DNA of 6,197 nucleotides from Candidatus Omnitrophota bacterium (GTDB lineage: Bacteria; Hinthialibacterota; Hinthialibacteria; JAKQFZ01). The position numbers and the translations under genes were made by a program. How positions within the stretch are numbered: position 1 is the stretch's first letter; each line of letters opens with the position of its first letter. The stretch is taken from NCBI GenBank assembly GCA_029558215.1, contig JAKQFZ010000319.1, positions 1-6,197 of the forward strand. The letters run 5' to 3'. A model generated the notes under the pieces. That model was not told where the DNA came from. It did not search any database and saw only the letters and a list, made by a program, of their open reading frames with translations. This document shows positions 1-5,935 of this stretch, in pieces.

Positions 1-602
1 TCCTGCGAAACCTTGCCTATACCCCCGTTGCCCGTGAACAGCCAGTTCACATCCACCAGCATTCGCAAATCCGGGTGCCTGAACTCCGTCTGCCCAACAT
101 AATTCACGCGCGCATCGTGCAGAGCCTTGCACGGATGCAGCCGAAAACCCGCAGCCATCAGGGCGGATTCGACCTCATGGCGGTCTGCCTCCGGGATAAC
201 GAGATCGACATCGCCGCAAACTCTTAGCTTGGGCCGAATATAGTATCGCTCAGCAAAGGGAATTCCTCTGATAAATGCATATCGCGCATCTGTGTCCGCG
301 AGAGTATCACGCAGCAAGGTAATTGTGGCTAGTACCCTACGCCGATGTCTGAGCCAGCGGCGCCATTGCACGCTCAGCATGTATAGCAACTCGTTGGTGC
401 TGGGCACGCTATCTTCCGCAGGTGCATAAAGGGCCGAAAAGAGGAAGGGGGCGGTCTTCTGAAGCTGCGATTGGCGGAAAAGGAGAATAGGTTGTGACTG
501 GCCTTGTAGACCGGTCCCGTGGATGGCAAGTCCAGGAGTCGTCTCGCGTGCCGCAGCTATAACTGGACTGTCGATCATGGTCCTCACTCTCTTGGGAGCC
601 AT
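1..602 (-). CDS. Nucleotidyltransferase family protein (NTP_transf_5-like), 3' end outside window
   Basis: An open frame on the minus strand runs off the left edge, with about 200 codons visible. Numbered from the second ATG (578), residues about 103-128 hold an R-G-x-x-F-A-x-R-Y-Y stretch followed by C-G-D-V-D-L-V. This matches the 'KG...yyp..R..DiDlLv' signature of the uncharacterised nucleotidyltransferase family, with Asp123 and Asp125 as the likely metal-binding pair. A V-D-V-N-W-L segment near residue 175 resembles the family's 'vDlHW' strand. Such proteins occur beside HprK-like kinases in some lasso-peptide and other RiPP clusters; their substrate is generally unknown. The start is uncertain. 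ATG 602 lies 21 bases after the kinase stop and has a weak GGA 5 bases upstream. ATG 578 has GAGG 3 bases upstream. The family call is fairly safe; the role is inferred from context. Confidence 0.8.
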   Translation of the reverse strand, partial: MAPKRVRTMIDSPVIAAARETTPGLAIHGTGLQGQSQPILLFRQSQLQKTAPFLFSALYAPAEDSVPSTNELLYMLSVQWRRWLRHRRRVLATITLLRDTLADTDARYAFIRGIPFAERYYIRPKLRVCGDVDLVIPEADRHEVESALMAAGFRLHPCKALHDARVNYVGQTEFRHPDLRMLVDVNWLFTGNGGIGKVSQ

Positions 603-623
603 TGTATTCCGTAGTGAGACAAA

Positions 624-1529
624 TCAGTCAAATGGAAAGGAGGTCTCACTGATAAGACGAGCGGTATCGAGGGAGTTTCCGTTTGTAACATGATAGGCTC
701 GTACTCGAGAGGCAAGTGTTGTCGCAAGTTCATACGCAAGCCGCTTATGATGAGGAGATCGTCTGCCTATTCGGGGCAGAGAAGCGCGATTTGTGAAGCA
801 TGCTTCCTGGAATCTCCAGAAGTACTCTTCTCTGCTGATTGGATGGGCATTGGATCTTGCTCCAAAATCTGACTCTAGGAAGAAGACGTGTGTTGGTGCA
901 ATTCTGTCCTGGCTGTCCACCACGGTAAACGCATCAGCTAGATTGACAGTCCATTGCTCTTCCCCGCGAACGGAAAAACGGAAGGGGTCTCTTCTCAGGT
1001 GACCCAGGTCCGGGAATTCCGAGAAATGGAAGTCCGAGAAAGTAGCGCCCACAGGGAATGGGATTATTGTGGAGGTATGATAGGACATGACTGCGTAGTC
1101 GTCGCACACTAGCCGAAAGCCCATTCGGAGTAACGCTGCAAGTATGGAAGTTTTACCTGCGCTAGAAGCGCCGGCAAAAATTGCGGCTTCGCCTCTGGAA
1201 TTGGCTACGGCGCAAGCGTGTAAAGTGCAGATCGGCTTCTCCAGATTCAGCGCGATATGAATGAACAGTTGGCGGAAAGCAATCCAAGCCTTCGCTCCCG
1301 CAGTTTTTCGGGATGCGAACCCGACTTCTGGACAACACATCACGACGTGATTATCCGGTGAGTCAAAACAGACCAGTCTGAAGGTGGGTGCATCGCATTT
1401 CCCGTTGCCAAGGGAGAATTCTCTTAGGAAGTGGTCAATGTGTTCTCGCATTGGGCGGCATTCGCTGAGCACAGCAAGGTCCTCTTCGAGGACACGATAG
1501 ACCCTAGCGTGATTACCGGGAATACTCAT
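624..1529 (-). CDS. HprK-like P-loop serine kinase domain protein (301 aa)
   Basis: It resembles the C-terminal kinase domain of HPr kinase/phosphorylase, in the form found in RiPP clusters, where some members phosphorylate the peptide product. Visible elements are an L-H-A-C-A-V-A strand at residues 103-109, a Walker A motif G-A-S-S-A-G-K-T-S at 120-128, and V-C-D-D-Y at 141-145, matching the HprK 'sDD' catalytic aspartates. The N-terminal 80 residues are not recognised. The start at 1529 is chosen because AGAGGA lies 6 bases upstream. The frame continues 66 codons further back, but only inside the preceding gene and without kinase-like sequence. It begins 34 bases after the upstream stop, so it is probably cotranscribed. 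The family call is strong. Its substrate (the Cys-rich protein, a metabolite or another protein) cannot be told from sequence. A broken paralogue lies at the right edge. Confidence 0.88.
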   Translation of the reverse strand: MSIPGNHARVYRVLEEDLAVLSECRPMREHIDHFLREFSLGNGKCDAPTFRLVCFDSPDNHVVMCCPEVGFASRKTAGAKAWIAFRQLFIHIALNLEKPICTLHACAVANSRGEAAIFAGASSAGKTSILAALLRMGFRLVCDDYAVMSYHTSTIIPFPVGATFSDFHFSEFPDLGHLRRDPFRFSVRGEEQWTVNLADAFTVVDSQDRIAPTHVFFLESDFGARSNAHPISREEYFWRFQEACFTNRASLPRIGRRSPHHKRLAYELATTLASRVRAYHVTNGNSLDTARLISETSFPFD

Positions 1530-1533
1530 ACAA

Positions 1534-1543
1534 CATCCTCTCG
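1534..1543 (-). promoter_or_regulatory. Ribosome binding site of the HprK-like kinase
   Basis: On the minus strand AGAGGA is followed by six bases and the ATG at 1529. This decides the start against the longer frame that opens at 1727 inside the preceding gene. Confidence 0.7.
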
Positions 1544-1563
1544 TGGAATTAGACCGTGCAGAA

Positions 1564-3654
1564 CTAGTGTTTCCGCAGAACGTCAGCGATGGTCTCTCTG
1601 TCGGCTTCGACTTGAATCTCTTCGGAGTTCCGGACGTGCAGACTACCGTCCGTGTGATGGACGACACATATAAGGGTGTAGGAACCTTCGGGTAACGAGT
1701 TAAAGAAGTACCTCCTGCAGCCGCCAAGAGGCAAGTAGTATGCGCGTCCGTAGCGTGTCACCAATCTAGCACTTCCGCCATTAGAGAACTCTTCGTCTCG
1801 ATAAAGACTCGGATCAGAAAGGTCGGACGGACTAATGCTTCCAGGGATCAGGAACATGGAGGAGGCCCGTTCTTCTTCGGCAAGTTCGACTATCCCTGAT
1901 ATCCAGCCGTGCCCTCCTGCATCGAAAGTCACACGTGTTTCGCCCCCAGATTCTATAACGGCTTCGACATGTTCCTGAAGAATAGCGTTTCCCATGGCCA
2001 TACTCGCAGAAGGCTTTGGGAGACTGCGATCAATATCATAGAAAGGCGAGCGTATACCCATAATGACATCATATTTGCCGGGTTGCAGACGCAGTTTCCA
2101 TTCAGGGGCGTTGCGGAGTGGATACTCCATTCTCGGTTCGCCGTTCAGAACGCGCGCAAGGCTATCCGTTATCGTGAATGAGCTGTCGTCGCTGTCGACT
2201 GGTCTGCACCACACCCCACATCCCTCAATCGGGGCTCTCAATCTGTCGCCATCCAAAATGACATCAACGTGCAGAGTTCCCGGGGGATTAAGCAGAATCT
2301 CGACGAAGGTTTCTTGTCCCTGTCTCACGTCTACTTCGGTTTGCGCATCCAATCCGTACTCGGAGGCGTAGGTGACAAGCTCTGCCTTCCCTGTTGGGAC
2401 GTTCTCAATTCGGAATTCTCCGTCTCCATTCACACGCCCGTCATCCGAGCCACTTCTTATCCGTTCCCATACAGCGGGATCTTTCGCCTCAAAAGTAAGC
2501 TGAGAATCATTACGCGAGACCCACTTCAATACAACGCGCGCTTCAGGCACAGGTTTCCGAGTATGAGCGTCCAGTACTTGCCCAACGATAGCACCTTGTC
2601 GAGCGGGCAGCATGGTGATTGTCAGGTCTGTTCCGCCAACCGGCGTATCCGGAATCCGAACGCTCTCGTATGCCTCGTGGGTTAAACGCAGATCCGTAGA
2701 GATATACTTGGAAGGGATGTGACCCATGTCGAATCGGCCATCGACGTCTGAGAAGGCGGGTCCCAGAAAACGCCCGTCATTGAGCGATCCGCTTATCTCT
2801 ACTCCCTGAATCGGCTTTCCCGTCTCATCGAGAACGGTTCCCCGGATCCGATGCGCAACGTCTGTAGTAAGGACGAGACGCAGATTCTCCTGCATCTCTC
2901 CGGGCTCAAGCATCACCGAAGGGTTTCCCGACGGCGTTATCTCCAGTCCAACAGGAGCGTTCGCTACCTGCAAGCCGGGCGATGACAAACGCACCACGAG
3001 CGCGTATTCGACCTCAGGGGTCAAGCCATCAATTATGAACGCGCCAGTGATTCCTGTTGGTTTCGATTCGGACCTGTCGCCCGTCCCCTGCTTCCTCGCA
3101 ACCACCACGGCATGAGGGACAGGGCGCCCATTGCTATCGACAACTTGTCCGCTGACTCCTGAAGATTGAAGGAGGACAAGCTCGACGTTTTGTGCTTCTC
3201 CAGTACCGGCCGCGATTGTGCGTGCATTGGGGCGGTAGCCTTTCGCCTGAGCTTCCAATCTGTAGCGAACCCCCGAATACCGAACGGCAAAAGAGAAACT
3301 ACCGTTTTCGGTTGTCTCACACGTTGTTTCCGAAGCGGCGTCCTGGATTCCAAGGGCCTTCAATATTTCACGCGCTCTTGAAGATAGAGCACAACAAACT
3401 AAAGCCGACGCGACAGGCTTTCCGGCTTCATCGACAACGCAACCCGTCACCTGTTCATTTGGCGCAGTCTGCACGGTCACGAGCAGTGATTCATTAATTC
3501 CGGGTGCTTCCACTTCCGCCCGCTCTGGCAGAGTCGGCTTCCGCGTGTTTGCCACTGGAGGCTTTCCGTTCGTGCGGAGAATTCCGAAAGACCAGAGCAA
3601 GATGCCGAGAATTAGACAGAGTAACAGAGTCGCTAAAAAAAGTTTTGCACGCAT
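1564..3654 (-). CDS. Membrane-anchored protein with carboxypeptidase-regulatory-like beta-sandwich repeats (696 aa)
   Basis: Residues 4-26 form one hydrophobic segment after a short M-R-A-K start. No clear cleavage site follows, so it is probably a signal anchor with the rest outside the cytoplasm. At least four repeats begin with the carboxypeptidase-regulatory-like/CnaB signature G-x-V-x-D-x-x-G-[KR]-P-[VI]: near residues 69, 167, 270 and 356 (the last reads D-A-H-T-R-K-P-V). More diverged beta-rich segments follow near 461-575 and 582-690, ending in strands such as L-P-E-G-S-Y-T-L. No catalytic motif is visible. Such domains are usually structural or binding modules. Its place between the substrate candidate and the kinase suggests a cell-envelope partner or scaffold, but this is inference. 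ATG 3654 is preferred over a TTG at 3672 because AAAGG lies 7 bases upstream of it. The gene ends 34 bases before the kinase. Confidence 0.88.
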   Translation of the reverse strand: MRAKLFLATLLLCLILGILLWSFGILRTNGKPPVANTRKPTLPERAEVEAPGINESLLVTVQTAPNEQVTGCVVDEAGKPVASALVCCALSSRAREILKALGIQDAASETTCETTENGSFSFAVRYSGVRYRLEAQAKGYRPNARTIAAGTGEAQNVELVLLQSSGVSGQVVDSNGRPVPHAVVVARKQGTGDRSESKPTGITGAFIIDGLTPEVEYALVVRLSSPGLQVANAPVGLEITPSGNPSVMLEPGEMQENLRLVLTTDVAHRIRGTVLDETGKPIQGVEISGSLNDGRFLGPAFSDVDGRFDMGHIPSKYISTDLRLTHEAYESVRIPDTPVGGTDLTITMLPARQGAIVGQVLDAHTRKPVPEARVVLKWVSRNDSQLTFEAKDPAVWERIRSGSDDGRVNGDGEFRIENVPTGKAELVTYASEYGLDAQTEVDVRQGQETFVEILLNPPGTLHVDVILDGDRLRAPIEGCGVWCRPVDSDDSSFTITDSLARVLNGEPRMEYPLRNAPEWKLRLQPGKYDVIMGIRSPFYDIDRSLPKPSASMAMGNAILQEHVEAVIESGGETRVTFDAGGHGWISGIVELAEEERASSMFLIPGSISPSDLSDPSLYRDEEFSNGGSARLVTRYGRAYYLPLGGCRRYFFNSLPEGSYTLICVVHHTDGSLHVRNSEEIQVEADRETIADVLRKH

Positions 3655-3661
3655 TGCGACG

Positions 3662-3666
3662 CCTTT
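3662..3666 (-). promoter_or_regulatory. Ribosome binding site of the beta-sandwich repeat protein
   Basis: AAAGG on the minus strand sits 7 bases before the ATG at 3654. It lies inside the first codons of the longer TTG-initiated frame, which argues for the ATG as the true start. Confidence 0.6.
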
Positions 3667-3746
3667 ATGCAAATCAGATTGCGTTTTCGGTCAGTATCTT
3701 GTTGGTTTGTGCTAGCAAAGCAATGATCAAGCGAGAGGCACTGCTT

Positions 3747-3778
3747 GCATCTCCAAGGGCTTTCTTGAGATGCCCTTG
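3747..3778 (-). other. Two overlapping, mutually exclusive RNA hairpins in the spacer
   Basis: Read on the transcribed strand, two stems compete for the same bases. Stem A pairs GCATCTCAAG with CTTGGAGATGC (3764-3773 with 3747-3757): ten pairs, one bulged G and a six-base loop. Stem B pairs CAAGGGC with GCCCTTG (3772-3778 with 3754-3760): seven perfect pairs and an 11-base loop. A further CTTGC/GCAAG stem lies just upstream in the transcript (3785-3789 with 3775-3779). No U-run follows, so this is not a standard intrinsic terminator. It lies in the 158-base gap between the Cys-rich protein and the surface protein, where it could limit read-through or protect the upstream message. The pairing is seen directly; any function is inferred. 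Confidence 0.45.
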
Positions 3779-3812
3779 CCATTTGCAAGCCCTCTGAGAT
3801 CTCTACTGCTCG

Positions 3813-4286
3813 CTAGCCATGATGTGAAATATCTCCCATCTCCTCGGGTGGGATGGCGCTGTAATTGCAGTAGTCGGGTACTGGGTTCGTCCACGGGTCT
3901 TCACAGAAATCGGGATTGTCAAGAGTCCCAGGGCCATTGCAGTTGTCGTCGTATTCCGATTCCATGCCTGCGTTCCAGCATTGATCCTCGCTAGCATCTG
4001 TTCCCGAGCCGCAGACATCAGCGTAATTCTCGGCGGGTACATCGGAAGGGCTGCAATAGTCAGGGTCAAGATTTCCGCCGAAGCTACCGGGTCGACACAC
4101 ATCGCCACTTGGGGTTTCGCAGTCGTCGGTTTGCTGGCTAGTGCAGTCACCTATGAGCGCATATGCTTTCTTTTCGCCGCTACCGAGTAGAACGAAATGC
4201 GTCAACGCAGCGAGGCCGCCCGTGCGCCCAATTCTCTGTATGAACTGTCTGCGTTTGATGTTGCGCTTGTTGTCCTTAGCCATCAT
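3813..4286 (-). CDS. Tat-exported Cys-rich protein with D-x-C motifs, candidate substrate of the radical SAM maturase (157 aa)
   Basis: Residues 1-43 form a twin-arginine signal peptide: K-R-R-Q-F-I at 11-16, a mild hydrophobic core at 22-37, basic residues K39-K40, and A-Y-A at 41-43 as the likely cleavage site. The mature part of about 114 residues is acidic, rich in Gly, Pro and Asn, and has nine cysteines at 48, 56, 64, 78, 92, 103, 116, 128 and 140. Eight have Asp two residues before (D-x-C), three of them as P-D-[YF]-C; Cys48 is G-D-C. A repeat unit recurs at a 62-residue offset. No known enzyme domain is seen. Position just after a SPASM maturase and the very strong AAGGAGG site suggest an abundant RiPP-like substrate, modified before export. 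An unmodified metal- or calcium-binding surface protein is the main alternative. The start at 4286 is set by that site; a second ATG follows at once. Confidence 0.85.
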   Translation of the reverse strand: MMAKDNKRNIKRRQFIQRIGRTGGLAALTHFVLLGSGEKKAYALIGDCTSQQTDDCETPSGDVCRPGSFGGNLDPDYCSPSDVPAENYADVCGSGTDASEDQCWNAGMESEYDDNCNGPGTLDNPDFCEDPWTNPVPDYCNYSAIPPEEMGDISHHG

Positions 4287-4292
4287 TGATTG

Positions 4293-4299
4293 CCTCCTT
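4293..4299 (-). promoter_or_regulatory. Strong ribosome binding site of the Cys-rich protein
   Basis: AAGGAGG on the minus strand lies 6 bases before ATG 4286. It is the best Shine-Dalgarno match in the window, much better than that of the maturase, as expected if substrate is made in excess over enzyme. It also rules against the longer GTG frame opening at 4325. Confidence 0.85.
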
Positions 4300-4340
4300 T
4301 CACGTTTAAGAAAAGTCAGAAGCACCGGGATTCTTATGTT

Positions 4341-5861
4341 TCAGAAACGGTCTGTCTCATCAGTCTCGTTTGTGGCTCCTTGCCCCAGAAGCCTTGCAAA
4401 GGCTTCTGGAAAATCCTTCTGCATCCGCCATGCGACGTAGGCACCCCTTTCGATCGAAGCGCGCACCAGGCGACATTCCCAGTCCTCGGGTGCGCCAAAT
4501 CCTCCGGTCGCTTTGGAGATATCCCAGGGGCACGGTCGCCTGCAAAGCTGAATTGCCCAACAAGAGGCACATTGCGTTTCCACTGCTCTGTTATAAAGGT
4601 GCCAGAAGTGTCTGCAAAGTGAGACATTGGGTCCTGTTTCCAGACTTCCCAATGAGAAAGCAGACATTCCCACAAAACGATGACATGGGTACAGTGTGCC
4701 GTCGGCGCCCACAGTAATCGTACCGTGGGAGGCACCGCATTTGAGGGCAATTCCGGAGGCTGTGACCGACGTTCCCTGAGAGCGTATGAATCTGGCGTAG
4801 GGAAAATACTTCGGTATTTTGGATCTCCGAAACTCCTCGAAAAGAATGGGGAGGATATCATCCTGTTGGCGACTAATGGCCGTCCGCTCCATTTCAGTGA
4901 GCAGAGGATCGCCGTCGCGCAGAGGGTCTCTTGCGTAGGCGATCCCAATGCGAGAGAAGCCGAAATCATCAAAGAAACGTATGAGATCGAGCAGAGGGGG
5001 TGAGTCTTTTGTTATAGTGCAGCGCACCGTTACCCTCTTCCTTCTGTTCATAAGGCGCCTTATGCCCGCTGCTGCCGCGGCATAGGATCCCCCTCCATTG
5101 TGACAAGGCCGCTGTTGATCATGGATTTCGGGTGGCCCATCGAGGCTGACCATAAGACCGAAGTTGTGCTTCTTGATGTAATGGATGACCATATCGTCAA
5201 TCAGGGTGCCATTTGTGGTCATGGAATAGCGGATGGTCTTGCCATGCGATCTGGCCAGACGGTGGCTATAATCCATCAAGAATCTAAACACAGGCTTGTT
5301 AGTTAAGGGTTCGCCGCCAAAGAGCGTGATGTCCAGTTTCTTGGCATTGCCACAGGCCGAAAACAGCCAATCTATGGCATCTTTGGCGACCTTCTTCGAC
5401 ATCAAGCCTTTGCGTGGTTGATCACGAAAAGTCTCGCAGTAGCAGTATTTGCAGGCGAGATTGCATGTTTCGGCCAATGCGAGTTCCAACTTCGTCCATG
5501 GCCCTTCATACCTTCTGTCGAGTTGCCGCTCAATCTCGTCGTCTGAGATAGAGAAATCGGGGACGTCAAACAGGCCGTTCGCGGCCAGGAATCGGACCTC
5601 GGATACGATGGTTTCGATTTCTTCAGGTGACTGCTGCGTTTCAGAAGCCAATTGAGAGGCGGCGTCCTCAATCGGCATAATGAGGCATAAATCCAAGAGT
5701 CGGTATGTGGGAGCATCGATGTGAAAGAACTGAGAAGTGCTTAGCACGTAAACGAAAGGTTCCCCGAGCTTTGTGAAAAGATGATAGGGGGTAACCCTTT
5801 GGCGTTCAAAGGTATTAGGAGGTGTAGTGTTATTCTTATAACCCCAAAAGGAAGTAGCCAT
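4341..5861 (-). CDS. Radical SAM/SPASM peptide maturase (506 aa)
   Basis: Residues about 24-100 resemble the PqqD-like/RRE winged-helix region at the N-terminus of RiPP maturases: a Y-H-L-F strand, then F-F-H-I-D-A-P-T-Y-R-L-L, then an acidic helical part. The radical SAM core starts near 122. C133-x3-C137-x2-C140 binds the SAM-coordinating 4Fe-4S cluster, G-G-E-P is at 182-185, and S-L-D-G-P at 239-243. The C-terminal SPASM domain has the full pattern: C375-x12-G-x4-C393, then C431-x2-C434-x5-C440-x3-C444, then C463, enough for two auxiliary 4Fe-4S clusters. The relatives this brings to mind are the SCIFF/ranthipeptide maturases and QhpD, which form Cys thioethers. It is the first gene after the promoter and lies 54 bases before the Cys-rich protein, its likely substrate. 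The family call is very strong; thioether formation is inferred. Confidence 0.96.
   Translation of the reverse strand: MATSFWGYKNNTTPPNTFERQRVTPYHLFTKLGEPFVYVLSTSQFFHIDAPTYRLLDLCLIMPIEDAASQLASETQQSPEEIETIVSEVRFLAANGLFDVPDFSISDDEIERQLDRRYEGPWTKLELALAETCNLACKYCYCETFRDQPRKGLMSKKVAKDAIDWLFSACGNAKKLDITLFGGEPLTNKPVFRFLMDYSHRLARSHGKTIRYSMTTNGTLIDDMVIHYIKKHNFGLMVSLDGPPEIHDQQRPCHNGGGSYAAAAAGIRRLMNRRKRVTVRCTITKDSPPLLDLIRFFDDFGFSRIGIAYARDPLRDGDPLLTEMERTAISRQQDDILPILFEEFRRSKIPKYFPYARFIRSQGTSVTASGIALKCGASHGTITVGADGTLYPCHRFVGMSAFSLGSLETGPNVSLCRHFWHLYNRAVETQCASCWAIQLCRRPCPWDISKATGGFGAPEDWECRLVRASIERGAYVAWRMQKDFPEAFARLLGQGATNETDETDRF
4385..4409 (-). repeat. Perfect 11-bp inverted repeat (hairpin) near the 3' end of the maturase gene
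   Basis: CCAGAAGCCTT and its exact reverse complement are separated by only three bases, giving a 25-base hairpin. It lies within codons for F-P-E-A-F-A-R-L-L-G, about 45 bases before the maturase stop and about 100 bases before the start of the Cys-rich gene. No U-run follows on the transcribed strand, so it is not an intrinsic terminator. It could mark the 5' border of a stable substrate mRNA after processing. The pairing is certain; the role is inferred. Confidence 0.6.
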
Positions 5862-5866
5862 TTAAT

Positions 5867-5871
5867 TCCCC
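5867..5871 (-). promoter_or_regulatory. Weak ribosome binding site of the maturase
   Basis: GGGGA lies 5 bases before ATG 5861. It is a poor Shine-Dalgarno match, in contrast to the site of the Cys-rich gene. It also sits inside an 11-base inverted repeat (5865-5875), so access could be affected by pairing or by protein binding. Confidence 0.45.
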
Positions 5872-5890
5872 GCATCTAAAGGCTGTTTGT

Positions 5891-5919
5891 CTTATAGCAT
5901 AAGTCAGGAATACTGTCAA
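5891..5919 (-). promoter_or_regulatory. Sigma-70-type promoter with extended -10 driving the cluster
   Basis: On the minus strand a consensus -35 TTGACA (5914-5919) is followed by exactly 17 bases and TATAAG (5891-5896), with TG one base upstream of the -10 (extended -10). Transcription would begin near 5884, giving a leader of about 23 bases before the maturase ATG. No comparable promoter was found in the other gaps, so it may drive all five downstream genes. Confidence 0.75.
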
Positions 5920-5935
5920 GAGGTTTATATAGGTG

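Noticed and set aside
1530..1727. N-terminal extension of the kinase frame by 66 residues back to position 1727
   Set aside because: It lies wholly within the 3' end of the upstream gene, reads as low-similarity Ser/Thr/Arg-rich sequence, and a good ribosome binding site supports ATG 1529.
3735..3790. Intrinsic terminator after the Cys-rich gene
   Set aside because: The hairpins are good, but no U-run follows on the transcribed strand.
3813..4160. Cys-rich protein as a thrombospondin type 3 (calcium-binding D-x-D) repeat protein
   Set aside because: The D-x-C motif is shared, but the regular D-x-D-x-D-G-x-G-D core of those repeats is absent. It remains only a weak alternative.
4287..4325. 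Longer start (GTG at 4325) for the Cys-rich protein
   Set aside because: The extra 13 codons contain the strong AAGGAGG site itself, which points to ATG 4286. The Tat leader is complete from there.
4338..4348. GTTTCAGAAAC palindrome over the maturase stop codon
   Set aside because: It has a five-base half-site with a one-base centre; too short to separate from chance, and no partner sites were seen.
690..5716. Many open frames of 60-140 codons on the plus strand and in other minus-strand frames
   Set aside because: They lie opposite or inside the well-supported genes, have no recognisable motifs or ribosome sites, and look like shadows of the real coding frames.
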